DNA of 33,837 bases from Bacillus xiamenensis (GCF_000300535.1 NZ_AMSH01000038.1:1-33837), one strand, 5' to 3'; shown: positions 17,099 through 24,764, numbered from the stretch's first letter. The notes: generated by a model from the sequence alone, not told the origin. Program-made: numbers and translations.

Positions 17099-17127
17099 AT
17101 TATATCAGCATATCAGCCATGTGCTAA
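17099..17127 (-). promoter_or_regulatory. Probable ada promoter
   Basis: On the minus strand TTAGCA, a 17-bp spacer and a consensus TATAAT (plus-strand 17099-17104), with a TG just before the -10. This gives a leader of about 70 bases. The rest of 17031-17270 shows no convincing gene. Confidence 0.6.
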
Positions 17128-17276
17128 AAGCAGTGTTTGAAATGAATGCGTCAGCTGATGATTTGAAGCTCGCTAGTCCGTTTCAACATTTCTCCTTCTA
17201 TCATTTAGTATACTTTGGTTCAACACACTTTCTTTCGAAAAATGAACAAGTATATTTGAAAGGGGATGTAAACCGG

Positions 17277-17305
17277 TAGACCGGCATACCGGGGTGTGAT
17301 ACAAT
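17277..17305 (+). promoter_or_regulatory. ykkCD promoter with tandem ACCGG repeats
   Basis: TAGACC (17277-17282), a 17-bp spacer and TACAAT (17300-17305). Three ACCGG copies (17272, 17280, 17288) with an 8-bp period cover the -35 and spacer. The outer bases also form the inverted repeat CCGGTA / TACCGG. This GC-rich block stands out from the AT-rich flanks and could bind a regulator in addition to the riboswitch control. Confidence 0.5.
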
Positions 17306-17344
17306 TTCCATACATACAGAATCTGCATGACGGCAGGTCTGTTT

Positions 17345-17495
17345 CATAATGAATTGGTTTTCTAGGGTTCCGTGCGGCATCGCAGTCTGGACCGAGAGAA
17401 AACACATAGGGTCTTTACAATAGATCATATGGACACGGAGGGATAAAAGCCCGGGAGATTTGATCAAATGATCGATTTCCGGGCTTTTTTTATTG
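17345..17495 (+). promoter_or_regulatory. Guanidine-I (ykkC class) riboswitch with terminator
   Basis: Conserved ykkC-motif segments occur in order: CTAGGGTTCCG (17363-17373), ACCGAGAG (17391-17398), and GGATAAAAGCCCGGGAGA (17441-17458). The last segment forms the 5' arm of a terminator whose 3' arm CCGGGCT (17479-17485) runs into TTTTTTTATT. Guanidine binding should stabilise the aptamer, prevent the terminator and switch on ykkCD. Known members mostly read GGTCCGAGAG in the middle; this one reads GGACCGAGAG. Confidence 0.93.
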
Positions 17496-17525
17496 TTTGG
17501 AATCGGTTAGAAAGGAAGAGATCGG

Positions 17526-17855
17526 ATGAAATGGGGAAATGTATTCATTGCGGCTATATTTGAAGTCGGCTGGGTGATGGGGCTGAAATATGCGGACTCC
17601 GTACTGGAATGGATCGCAACCATCGTTTGTATTATTGTGAGCTTTTATTTACTCATGAAAGCCACGAATGTACTGCCAGTTGGCACACTTTATGCCGTTT
17701 TCACCGGACTTGGGACAGCAGGTACCGTCATCTTAGGCATGGTACTTGGTGAGCCGGTGCAGCTTGTCAAATTGCTGCTTATCATGGTGCTTTTGTGCGG
17801 TGTATTAGGATTAAAGCTGACAACTGGTGAACAGAAAGGAGAGGGTGAATCGTGA
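17526..17855 (+). CDS. ykkC: SMR-family guanidinium exporter subunit YkkC
   Basis: One half of a paired small-multidrug-resistance transporter; riboswitch-linked YkkC/D-type pairs export guanidinium in exchange for protons. The 109-residue protein has four membrane helices and the conserved membrane glutamate in helix 1 (IFEVGWV, Glu13). Later helices carry the family motif [18 protein letters not shown] (about 51-68). The start has GGAAGAGAT upstream, 31 bases after the riboswitch terminator. It overlaps ykkD by four bases (ATCGTGA). Confidence 0.9.
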   Translation: MKWGNVFIAAIFEVGWVMGLKYADSVLEWIATIVCIIVSFYLLMKATNVLPVGTLYAVFTGLGTAGTVILGMVLGEPVQLVKLLLIMVLLCGVLGLKLTTGEQKGEGES

Positions 17856-18166
17856 GCTGGCTTTTACTCATTGGGGCAGGTATTTTAGAAATGCTTTGTG
17901 TCACCATGATGAATCAATTCCAGAAAGACCGGCATCTAAAGTGGATTTTATTCATTGCAGCTGGCTTTTCGCTATCCTTTCTGATGCTGTCACTTGCAAT
18001 GAACACAATTCCGATGGGAACGGCGTATGCCGTTTGGACAGGAATTGGAGCAGCTGGAGGGGCCATTGTTGGCATGCTGTTTTATGGAGAGTCAAAAGAG
18101 GCGAAACGTATTTTCTTTATTGCGCTGATTCTATCTGCGGCAGTCGGGTTAAAAATCATTGAATAA
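17852..18166 (+). CDS. ykkD: SMR-family guanidinium exporter subunit YkkD
   Basis: Partner of YkkC in a heteromeric SMR exporter. The 104-residue protein has four helices, the helix-1 glutamate (GILEML, Glu13) and the [17 protein letters not shown] motif (about 51-67). It starts at GTG 17852 within the end of ykkC, with GAAAGGAGAG as ribosome-binding site. In SMR pairs the two subunits usually insert in opposite orientations, so tight coupling at a fixed ratio makes sense. A bidirectional terminator follows directly. Confidence 0.9.
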   Translation: MSWLLLIGAGILEMLCVTMMNQFQKDRHLKWILFIAAGFSLSFLMLSLAMNTIPMGTAYAVWTGIGAAGGAIVGMLFYGESKEAKRIFFIALILSAAVGLKIIE

Positions 18167-18198
18167 AACAAGGCTGGCACGTGTTTGCCAGCCTTGTT
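18167..18198. terminator. Bidirectional terminator between ykkD and the small membrane gene
   Basis: A perfect 13-bp stem AACAAGGCTGGCA / TGCCAGCCTTGTT with a 6-base loop. TTTTATT follows on the minus strand and GTTA on the plus, so it serves both convergent genes but better the minus one. Confidence 0.82.
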
Positions 18199-18199
18199 G

Positions 18200-18385
18200 T
18201 TACATCGAATGATGGTTGGAATCGTTTTCATTTTTTCGGTAAAGCTGACTCACAAGCAGAAAACATACACCAAATGTGAGCAAAGGAATAAGTCTTTCAC
18301 CGGCTATAAAAAGATAAATACCCAAGATCAGGAATACGATGCCGAGCCAAAAGCTCACTTTACCAAACAAAGTCATGCTTTTCAT
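18200..18385 (-). CDS. Small two-helix membrane protein, unknown function
   Basis: I do not recognise this 61-residue protein. It has two hydrophobic segments (about 8-24 and 29-46) joined by a short turn with AGER, and a polar C-terminal tail (YRKNENDSNHHSM). I chose ATG 18385, eight bases from AAAAGGAG, over ATG 18391. It has a plausible own promoter and shares a terminator with ykkD. Its ribosome-binding site is paired in a CCTTTT / AAAAGG hairpin, which may limit translation. I do not recall a gene at this place in B. subtilis. Confidence 0.7.
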   Translation of the reverse strand: MKSMTLFGKVSFWLGIVFLILGIYLFIAGERLIPLLTFGVCFLLVSQLYRKNENDSNHHSM

Positions 18386-18421
18386 CTTCATCACTCCTTT
18401 TGTGATAAAAGGTCTACTCAC

Positions 18422-18449
18422 ATTATATCACGCCTGATGCAGAATTGAA
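18422..18449 (-). promoter_or_regulatory. Probable promoter of the small membrane gene
   Basis: On the minus strand an extended -10 (TGATATAAT) with the hexamer at plus 18422-18427, and TTCAAT 16 bp upstream. It is divergent from the purU promoter at 18480. Confidence 0.5.
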
Positions 18450-18479
18450 TGAATATTCAATGAAAAATACGACTCTCAA

Positions 18480-18509
18480 TTGCTTTTTCACTTTCCAGTC
18501 CAGTATAAT
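18480..18509 (+). promoter_or_regulatory. Probable purU promoter
   Basis: TTGCTT (18480-18485), an 18-bp spacer and a consensus TATAAT (18504-18509). The leader would be about 30 bases. I see no clear PurR box. Confidence 0.55.
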
Positions 18510-18547
18510 ATTTCATTAGAATGAAAACGTAAAAGAGGTCATGAGAC

Positions 18548-19450
18548 ATGAGAACATTGATTACAGAGAAACTTGAATTACACAGACAAAAGCATGAGCA
18601 AAAAGGAAGATTGCTTGTCAGCTGCCCGGATCAGCCTGGTATTGTGTCAGCTGTTTCATCCTTTTTATTTGAACACGGAGCAAACATCATTGAATCCAGT
18701 CAATACACAACAAATCATGAAAGCGGCCGGTTCTTTTTAAGAATAGAATTTGATTGGAAAGACATCTCGGCTAACATGAATCAGCTGAAAAGCAGTTTTG
18801 AGCCAATTGCTGAATCATTCCAAATGACGTGGAGCATGTCACGAGCGAGTGAGCTGAAAAAGCTGGCGATCTTTGTATCAAAGGAGCTTCACTGTTTACA
18901 TGAGCTTTTGTGGGAATGGCAGAGCGGAAATTTAATGGCTGAAATAGCGGTTGTCATCAGTAATCATGAAACGGCAAAAGATACAGTAGAGGCACTAGGG
19001 ATTCCATTCCATTTTGTGAAGGCGAATAAAGACATTCGCCAAGATGCAGAAAAGCAACAGCTCGCATTATTAGAAAAGTACGACATTGATGCGGTTGTGC
19101 TTGCTAGATACATGCAAATTTTAACGCCTGCATTTATTGAAAAGCATCCGAATAAAATTATTAATATCCATCATTCCTTCCTCCCGGCATTTATCGGTGC
19201 AAACCCATACAAACGGGCGTATGAGCGTGGTGTTAAACTAATCGGTGCTACCTCTCACTATGTCACAAATGATTTAGACGAAGGGCCGATCATTGAACAG
19301 GATATTGAGCGGGTTGATCATAGAGATGATGCAGAGGCATTAAAGAATATTGGCCGCACAATTGAACGCAGTGTGCTGGCACGTGCCGTCAAATGGCATC
19401 TAGAAGATCGAATCATTGTGCATGAGAATAAAACGATTGTGTTTAATTGA
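18548..19450 (+). CDS. purU: Formyltetrahydrofolate deformylase PurU
   Basis: Hydrolyses 10-formyl-tetrahydrofolate to formate and tetrahydrofolate, balancing one-carbon pools. The 300-residue protein has an N-terminal ACT domain (about 20-95, with SCPDQPGIVSAV at 25-36) and a formyltransferase-fold domain. The catalytic set is Asn206 and His208 (INIHHS) with Asp244 (DLDEGP). It equals the B. subtilis PurU length and sits between ykkCD and proBA as there. The -35 of the proBA promoter begins five bases after its stop, and no terminator separates them, so some readthrough into the proBA leader is possible. Confidence 0.94.
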   Translation: MRTLITEKLELHRQKHEQKGRLLVSCPDQPGIVSAVSSFLFEHGANIIESSQYTTNHESGRFFLRIEFDWKDISANMNQLKSSFEPIAESFQMTWSMSRASELKKLAIFVSKELHCLHELLWEWQSGNLMAEIAVVISNHETAKDTVEALGIPFHFVKANKDIRQDAEKQQLALLEKYDIDAVVLARYMQILTPAFIEKHPNKIINIHHSFLPAFIGANPYKRAYERGVKLIGATSHYVTNDLDEGPIIEQDIERVDHRDDAEALKNIGRTIERSVLARAVKWHLEDRIIVHENKTIVFN

Positions 19451-19454
19451 CCGC

Positions 19455-19483
19455 TTGACTTTTCTGAAGCAATTGGTGATAAT
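19455..19483 (+). promoter_or_regulatory. Sigma-A promoter of the proBA leader
   Basis: TTGACT (19455-19460), an exact 17-bp spacer and GATAAT (19478-19483). Transcription should start near 19490, at the beginning of the T-box leader. Confidence 0.75.
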
Positions 19484-19489
19484 ATAAAA

Positions 19490-19738
19490 AAATTAACGAG
19501 CGTTGAGAAGGAATAGTAAGCAGGAACTGCTGTGTAAAGAGAGCAAATGACATGCTGAAACATTTGCCGCAGACAGCTGCTGAACCTACCCTTTGAGCCT
19601 TAGAGGAAAAATCTAAGCGCATGCCTGGCGTTACAGGAGTTGAGTGGAATAAGCAAACACACGCTTATTCAATGAAGGTGGTACCACGGAAAATCCCTTT
19701 TTCGTCCTTTGCATAAGGAGAAAAAGGGATTTTTTTGT
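19490..19738 (+). promoter_or_regulatory. T-box leader of proBA, proline specifier
   Basis: The T-box sequence AAGGTGGTACCACGG is at 19675-19689. The terminator stem AAAATCCCTTTTTC (19690-19703) / GAAAAAGGGATTTT (19720-19733) ends in T. In the stem I region GAA-CCU-ACC at 19582-19590 fits the usual specifier-loop context, giving a CCU proline codon at 19585-19587. Uncharged tRNA-Pro should favour the antiterminator and so raise proBA when proline is short. B. subtilis proBA is controlled in the same way. Confidence 0.93.
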
Positions 19739-19764
19739 GGTGAAAGGTATAGCGGAGGGAATCA

Positions 19765-20865
19765 ATGATGAAAAAGCAAAGGATTGTCATAAAAATTGGC
19801 AGCAGTTCATTAACAGAGCAAAAGGGAGCCATTGATGAACAAAAAATGTGGGATCATGTGAAAGCCATTGCAAAGCTGAAAGAGGCAGGGCATGAAATCA
19901 TTCTTATTTCATCAGGAGCCGTTGCAGCGGGATTTGGCAGTTTAGGGTATCCGTCAAGACCTGTGACCTTAAAAGGAAAACAAGCTGCTGCTGCCGTTGG
20001 TCAAAGTTTATTAATGCAGAAATATACAGAACTATTTTCGCAGTTTCATATCACGCCGGCACAAATGCTTTTAACGCGCAATGACTTTTCAGATCGTACA
20101 AGATATCGAAATGCTTACGCAACGATGATGGAACTGCTCGAAAGAAAAATGTTACCGATCATTAATGAAAATGACTCTGTGTCAATCGAGGAGCTTACCT
20201 TTGGTGATAATGACATGCTGTCAGCACTGGTCAGTGGCTTAATTCATGCAGACCAATTGATCATTTTAACAGATATCAACGGAATTTATGATGCCAATCC
20301 AAGTGAAAATCCTGATGCGAAGCGATTTGATGTGCTGACACACATTTCAGATGAATTGTTCTCCTATGCGAAGAGTACGTGTTCAAAGGTTGGAACAGGC
20401 GGGATGAAATCAAAGCTTTCTGCTGCACAAACCGCTCTTTCACTTGGCGTCAAAGTCTTCATTGGCACGGGGACAGGGGAAGACAAGCTTCTTCACATTC
20501 TCGCCGGTCAAGGGGACGGAACATATATCGGTGAACAAGACTTATCATCGGTCAATAACCGCCGCCAATGGATTCAATTCCACTCACCAGTCTCTGGGAA
20601 GATTATGATTGACGCAGGAGCAGAGGCAGCCATTTTGCATAATGGAAAAAGCCTTCTTCCAGCAGGTGTGATTGATGTTGCCGGTCATTTTTCTAAAGGA
20701 GAGGTTGTCGAAGTCGTCGGTCCGAACGGGTTAGTTGGTAAGGGACAAACATTGTACGCATCTGATGAGCTTCTTGACATTAAAGGGATGCGGAGTGATG
20801 AGCTTTCTCATGAGAGACCTGAGGTTATTCACCGAGATCACTGGGTACAGCATGTACAAAACTGA
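19765..20865 (+). CDS. proB: Glutamate 5-kinase ProB
   Basis: First step of proline synthesis, ATP-dependent phosphorylation of glutamate. The 366-residue protein has an amino-acid-kinase domain (about 5-255: [42 protein letters not shown]) and a C-terminal PUA domain (about 275-355). ATG 19765 lies six bases from GGAGG and the adjacent ATG 19768 nine; either could serve. T-box control marks this as the biosynthetic proB rather than the osmotically induced proJ. proA starts 12 bases downstream. Confidence 0.94.
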   Translation: MMKKQRIVIKIGSSSLTEQKGAIDEQKMWDHVKAIAKLKEAGHEIILISSGAVAAGFGSLGYPSRPVTLKGKQAAAAVGQSLLMQKYTELFSQFHITPAQMLLTRNDFSDRTRYRNAYATMMELLERKMLPIINENDSVSIEELTFGDNDMLSALVSGLIHADQLIILTDINGIYDANPSENPDAKRFDVLTHISDELFSYAKSTCSKVGTGGMKSKLSAAQTALSLGVKVFIGTGTGEDKLLHILAGQGDGTYIGEQDLSSVNNRRQWIQFHSPVSGKIMIDAGAEAAILHNGKSLLPAGVIDVAGHFSKGEVVEVVGPNGLVGKGQTLYASDELLDIKGMRSDELSHERPEVIHRDHWVQHVQN

Positions 20866-20877
20866 GGAGGGAATACG

Positions 20878-22125
20878 ATGAATGAAGTTCTTGAAAAAGC
20901 AAAAAAGGCAAGTGCAGCCAAAGATCAACTGCTATTAAAAACGACTGAACAAAAAAATGCGGCTTTAGACGCTATTGCAAAAGCATTAAAAGCATCGTCA
21001 GCTTTCTTAATTGAGGAGAACGAAAAGGATGTTCAGGCAGCTGTAGACAAGCAGTTTACTCCATCTGTTATTGACAGAATTACATTAACAGAAGAGAGGA
21101 TTGAAGCGATTGCAGACGCTACGTTTCAACTGATTGAGCTCAAAGATCCAATTGGGGAAACATTAGAAACCATTCAAAAAGAAAACGGACTTTTGATCGA
21201 AAAGGTACGAGTGCCTCTTGGAACGGTTGGTATGATTTACGAAGCAAGACCAAACGTGACAGTAGATGCTGCGACCCTTTGCTTAAAAACGGGAAATGCT
21301 GTCATCCTAAGAGGAAGTTCATCGGCGATTCATAGTAATAAAGCGATTGTGAAGGTCATCCATGAAGCGCTTCATACGACGGATATTCCTGTAGACAGTG
21401 TACAACTGATTGAAGATACAGGCCGTGAAACGGCTAAAACTCTGTTCACTTTAAATGACTACCTAGATGTCCTGATTCCACGCGGCGGGAAACATTTAAT
21501 TGATCTTGTTGTGAGAGAGTCTACTGTTCCAGTGCTTGAGACGGGTGCAGGGAATTGTCATATTTTCATTGATGAGACAGCTCAAAAAGAGATGGCTGAA
21601 CAGATTGTTCTGAATGCGAAAACACAAAGACCATCTGTTTGTAATGCCATTGAGAGCATTGTGATTCATGAAACATGGGCAAAAAAACACGGCGCTTCGT
21701 TATTTGAAGCACTTCAAACAAACGGGGTAGAGATACGAGGCGATGAAACTGTATGTGCGATTACTCCTAGCGCAACTCCAGCGACGACAGCTGACTTTGA
21801 AACGGAATTTTTAGCGCCAATTGTCAGTGTTAAAATCGTAGAGAACATAGATGAGGCAATCCAGCACATTCAAACATACAGCTCTAAGCATTCTGAAGCG
21901 ATCATTACGGAAAATGATCAGCATGCGTCACTTTTCTTAACCGCCGTCGACGCTGCCGCTGTGTATCATAATGCGTCAACCCGATTTACAGACGGTTTTG
22001 AATTTGGTTACGGAGCGGAAATAGGCATTAGTACACAAAAATTGCATGCGAGAGGACCAATGGGTCTGCCGGCCTTAACCTCTGAAAAGTTTGTCATTCG
22101 TGGTCAAGGACAAATAAGAGAATAA
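20878..22125 (+). CDS. proA: Gamma-glutamyl phosphate reductase ProA
   Basis: Second step: NADPH-dependent reduction of glutamyl 5-phosphate to the semialdehyde, which cyclises to pyrroline-5-carboxylate. The 415-residue protein is of aldehyde-dehydrogenase type: [21 protein letters not shown] (about 125-145), LIPRGGKHL, and the catalytic cysteine in [10 protein letters not shown] (about 245-254). GAGGAGGG precedes the ATG. The product would be reduced by a P5C reductase such as ProG at the left end of this window. Confidence 0.94.
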   Translation: MNEVLEKAKKASAAKDQLLLKTTEQKNAALDAIAKALKASSAFLIEENEKDVQAAVDKQFTPSVIDRITLTEERIEAIADATFQLIELKDPIGETLETIQKENGLLIEKVRVPLGTVGMIYEARPNVTVDAATLCLKTGNAVILRGSSSAIHSNKAIVKVIHEALHTTDIPVDSVQLIEDTGRETAKTLFTLNDYLDVLIPRGGKHLIDLVVRESTVPVLETGAGNCHIFIDETAQKEMAEQIVLNAKTQRPSVCNAIESIVIHETWAKKHGASLFEALQTNGVEIRGDETVCAITPSATPATTADFETEFLAPIVSVKIVENIDEAIQHIQTYSSKHSEAIITENDQHASLFLTAVDAAAVYHNASTRFTDGFEFGYGAEIGISTQKLHARGPMGLPALTSEKFVIRGQGQIRE

Positions 22126-22132
22126 CCCATCT

Positions 22133-22168
22133 AAAAGAGAGTCTTGTCACACGAGACTCTCTTTTTCC
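22133..22168 (+). terminator. Terminator of proBA
   Basis: AAAAGAGAGTCT / AGACTCTCTTTTT with a 9-base loop. The flanking A and T runs make it usable from both strands. Confidence 0.85.
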
Positions 22169-22177
22169 TTTCATTTT

Positions 22178-22207
22178 TTGTATTTCTTCGGTCAAGTATG
22201 ATAAAAT
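22178..22207 (+). promoter_or_regulatory. Possible rap promoter
   Basis: TTGTAT (22178-22183), an 18-bp spacer and TAAAAT (22202-22207), about 44 bases before rap. I see no ComA-type palindrome upstream. Confidence 0.4.
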
Positions 22208-22250
22208 ATGGTAATGTTTTATATTATGAGAAGATTGGAGAAGGCAACGT

Positions 22251-23387
22251 ATGGCGAAAATCATTCCCTCTTCGGATATTGGAGTGAAAATCAACAAGTG
22301 GTATGAATTAATCCGCAGATTTGATTCAGAACAAGCAGAACAGTTAAAGCAGGAAATTCGCACCTCTCTTGACTCAATGGAAGAAGATCAGAATTTGCTT
22401 CTCTATTTTTCTTTAATGGAATTCAGGCATGAGGTCATGCTCGATTATGTGAAGCCATTAAAGGAAGGAAAGCTTCGCGCCAACTTTTCCGAGCTTTCGA
22501 AAGAAATAGATGAGCACCAAACGCATGTCACAGGCATGCTGGAATACTACTATCATTTCTTCAGAGGCATGTATGAGTTTGACCGGAGAGAGTACATTGC
22601 GGCCATATCGTCATATCAAAAGGCAGAGCACAAGCTTTCTTTTGTATCCGACGATATTGAACGTGCAGAATTTCATTTTAAAATGTCAGAAATATATTAT
22701 CACATGAAACAAACACACATTTCGATGCACCATGCCAAACTAGCGCTGGATGTCTATATTCAGCACGAACTATATGCGCTTCGCACCATTCAGTGTGAAT
22801 TTATTGTAGCCGGTAATTATGATGATATGAGAAGGCATGAAAAGGCATTACCACATCTAGAAAGAGCACTTGCGAGATCAAGAGACTTTCAGAATGTGCG
22901 TTTTATTGCTTCTTCTTTGTTTAATATGGGCAACAGCTATTACAGAATGGGAGATTTGAACCGCGCACTCGACTTAATGAAAGAATCCATCTTATTATTT
23001 GATCAAAACCAACCCGATCATCTTCGTCGATCGATAGACCCTCTTTATACAGCCGCTCAGATATTATACAAACAAGGTAAACACGATGAAGCATTATACT
23101 ACAGAGAAGAATGTATGAAGCGAGCACAAGCTCTGCAGGATGATATTCATATTCAAAAGACCATATTTCTTGAAGCATTGTACTTAAGACAAGACGCCGA
23201 CCATATTAAACGTATTTTCCATTTTTTAGAGTCTTCTTATGCATATCCTGATATAGAGGAGTTGGCATTAGACACCGCGAAGTATTATAATGAAATGGAG
23301 GATTATGAAAAATCTTCCATGTTCTATAGAGAAGCGGAACATGCTCGAATCTATATTCAGAGAGGGGATTGTTTATATGAATTTTAA
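22251..23387 (+). CDS. rap: Rap-family phosphatase / response-regulator inhibitor
   Basis: Cytoplasmic protein that dephosphorylates a response regulator such as Spo0F, or blocks one such as ComA, and is itself inhibited by a Phr peptide. The 378-residue product has the N-terminal helical bundle (about 1-75) and TPR helices (about 95-370, for example ALPHLERALARSRD and NMGNSYYRMGDLNRALDLM). Gln47 in MEEDQNLLLYF matches the catalytic glutamine of RapH-type phosphatases, which favours Spo0F phosphatase activity. A phr gene overlaps its 3' end. I do not recall a rap between proA and ohrA in B. subtilis, so this looks like a lineage-specific insertion. Target not determinable. Confidence 0.92.
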   Translation: MAKIIPSSDIGVKINKWYELIRRFDSEQAEQLKQEIRTSLDSMEEDQNLLLYFSLMEFRHEVMLDYVKPLKEGKLRANFSELSKEIDEHQTHVTGMLEYYYHFFRGMYEFDRREYIAAISSYQKAEHKLSFVSDDIERAEFHFKMSEIYYHMKQTHISMHHAKLALDVYIQHELYALRTIQCEFIVAGNYDDMRRHEKALPHLERALARSRDFQNVRFIASSLFNMGNSYYRMGDLNRALDLMKESILLFDQNQPDHLRRSIDPLYTAAQILYKQGKHDEALYYREECMKRAQALQDDIHIQKTIFLEALYLRQDADHIKRIFHFLESSYAYPDIEELALDTAKYYNEMEDYEKSSMFYREAEHARIYIQRGDCLYEF

Positions 23388-23511
23388 AAAATGGGCAGTC
23401 GTCTGTACAAGCATCACGATCATGGCATTATGGGTGGCATCAGCTAATACCCACCCAGATAACAGAAACCATACGCTAGAAAAACCGAATCCGCAGCATA
23501 TCACGATCTAA
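23377..23511 (+). CDS. phr: Phr pheromone precursor
   Basis: Secreted precursor of the peptide that should inhibit the upstream Rap. The 44-residue product has a charged start (MNFKKW), a hydrophobic signal core (about 6-20), a cleavage-like ASANT (21-25) and a polar C-terminal part. Within that part NRNHT (29-33) fits the xRNxT pattern of known Phr pentapeptides such as ARNQT and SRNVT. If it is the active form, cleavage on both sides is required. The ATG overlaps rap by 11 bases, with GAGAGGGGAT as ribosome-binding site. I found no convincing sigma-H promoter inside rap. Confidence 0.87.
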   Translation: MNFKKWAVVCTSITIMALWVASANTHPDNRNHTLEKPNPQHITI

Positions 23512-23541
23512 AAGCAGCCCTTTTCATAGGGCTTTTTTTAT
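23511..23541 (+). terminator. Terminator of rap-phr
   Basis: AGCCCT / AGGGCT (23516-23521 and 23528-23533) with loop TTTCAT, then TTTTTTATT. Confidence 0.82.
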
Positions 23542-23624
23542 TGCCTTGACTGATCTTACATCACCATGCGCTGGACACTCATAAAAATAAAAAATGGAGG
23601 AAAGATGAAGATGAGTGTTTTTCA

Positions 23625-23662
23625 TTGACTCTTGAATTTAGATTGTGTACAATTCAATTGTA
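23625..23662 (+). promoter_or_regulatory. ohrA promoter with OhrR operator
   Basis: TTGACT (23625-23630), a 17-bp spacer and TACAAT (23648-23653). The perfect palindrome TACAATT-C-AATTGTA (23648-23662) begins at the -10 and covers the start region. This is the B. subtilis OhrR operator sequence, so reduced OhrR should block RNA polymerase until organic peroxide oxidises it. Confidence 0.9.
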
Positions 23663-23696
23663 GAAAATATTATTGAAGAGAAAGAGGGTTATATTC

Positions 23697-24125
23697 ATGT
23701 CAGACGTTTTATTTACTGCAACGGTATCAGCTGTAGGGGGAAGAGAAGGAAAGGTTGTTTCAACAGATGGTGTACTAGAGCATGATGTGGCAATGCCAGG
23801 AACGCCAAGAGCAAAAAAACTTGAAAAAGCAACAAATCCAGAGCAATTATTTGCAGCAGGCTATTCTGCATGTTTTGATTCAGCCCTTCAAATGGTAGCA
23901 AGACAAGAGCGTGTCCGTTTTGAAAGTGAAGTAACGGCACATGTGAGCTTAGTCAAAGATAGTGCAGATGGCGGTTTCAAACTAGGCGTCAAATTAGAAG
24001 TCAAAGGAACAGGAATCGAGCAATCAGCACTAGATGAACTGGTTCATAAAGCACACGGCGTATGCCCGTATTCAAAAGCAACACAAGGAAACATCGAAGT
24101 AGAAGTAGTAGCTGTCGCACAATAA
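23697..24125 (+). CDS. ohrA: Organic hydroperoxide resistance peroxiredoxin OhrA
   Basis: Thiol peroxidase reducing organic hydroperoxides. The 142-residue protein has both redox cysteines, Cys59 (YSACFD) and Cys123 (GVCPYS), and the supporting Arg16 and Glu49 (NPEQL). I chose ATG 23697 with GAGGGTT upstream; the frame runs back to a TTG at 23673, but that extension is not family-like and crosses the ribosome-binding site. It is the OhrR-controlled copy; ohrB lies beyond ohrR. Confidence 0.93.
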   Translation: MSDVLFTATVSAVGGREGKVVSTDGVLEHDVAMPGTPRAKKLEKATNPEQLFAAGYSACFDSALQMVARQERVRFESEVTAHVSLVKDSADGGFKLGVKLEVKGTGIEQSALDELVHKAHGVCPYSKATQGNIEVEVVAVAQ

Positions 24126-24135
24126 TGGACATGAT

Positions 24136-24167
24136 AAAAGGCTGAGGGAAGATTCCCTCAGCCTTTT
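24136..24167. terminator. Bidirectional terminator between ohrA and ohrR
   Basis: AAAAGGCTGAGGGAA / TTCCCTCAGCCTTTT with a minimal loop. It ends ohrA on the plus strand and, overlapping the last codons of ohrR, ends ohrR on the minus strand. Confidence 0.85.
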
Positions 24168-24604
24168 GGTTGTGTTAATTTTTGCAAAAGCTCATGCAAG
24201 GAAGCGCGCAGTGCTTTTAGCTCTTCTTCTGATCTGCCTGTCCCAGACAGCATACGAAATGGAATCGCAGTGGCCTTCTCTTTTAGCTGTTCTCCGTATT
24301 CAGTTAAACGAATGTGTACAGAACGCTCATCCTCCTTCGAACGTTCGCGGATGATCAAACCGTTTTGTTCCATCCGTTTAAGCATGGGCGTGAGTGTACC
24401 GGAGTCTAAATACAAAAGCTCTCCCATTGTTTTCACATTTAGTGTCTTGTGCTCCCATAATAAAAGCAGTGCCAAATATTGCGGGTAAGTGATGTTTAAC
24501 TCTTCTAATAACGGTTTATACTGCTTTGTCATTTCTCTTGAACTTGCATATAACAAGAAACAAAGCTGATTTTCCAGCTTCATATGTTCGAATTCATTTG
24601 TCAT
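24158..24604 (-). CDS. ohrR: Organic-peroxide-sensing MarR repressor OhrR
   Basis: MarR-family dimeric repressor of ohrA. The 148-residue protein has the sensing Cys15 in ENQLCFLLYASSREM, the stretch that in B. subtilis OhrR places the cysteine near two tyrosines (Tyr18 here within LLYAS). The winged helix lies around 60-100, with LYLDSGTLTPMLKRME as recognition helix and KEDERSVHI as wing. Only the N-terminal cysteine is present, the one-Cys type inactivated by mixed disulfides with small thiols. ATG 24604 has GGTGA upstream. Convergent with ohrA, divergent from ohrB. Confidence 0.94.
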   Translation of the reverse strand: MTNEFEHMKLENQLCFLLYASSREMTKQYKPLLEELNITYPQYLALLLLWEHKTLNVKTMGELLYLDSGTLTPMLKRMEQNGLIIRERSKEDERSVHIRLTEYGEQLKEKATAIPFRMLSGTGRSEEELKALRASLHELLQKLTQPKG

Positions 24605-24764
24605 GTCTGTCACCAACTATTTTTGTCATACTTATCATTGTATAAGATTTTCTTCCTTTTTAAAATAAATACAGACAAAAAATGAAAAATTCTTTCATGT
24701 GCGATAAATGTTTGAAGGATGGATAGAACGTGAAAGGTATAAGTAGAAAAAGGAGGAGATGAAG

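Noticed and set aside
17085..17279. 64-codon plus-strand frame between ada and ykkC
   Set aside because: No ribosome-binding site; it runs through the ada promoter and into the ykkCD promoter.
23290..23360. Sigma-H promoter for phr inside rap (AGGATTA near 23305)
   Set aside because: No GAAT-type -10 occurs at the required distance.
24710..24740. Sigma-B promoter for ohrB (GTTTGA ... GGTAT)
   Set aside because: The spacer is about 19-20 bases against the usual 12-15, so I do not call it although sigma-B control is expected from B. subtilis.
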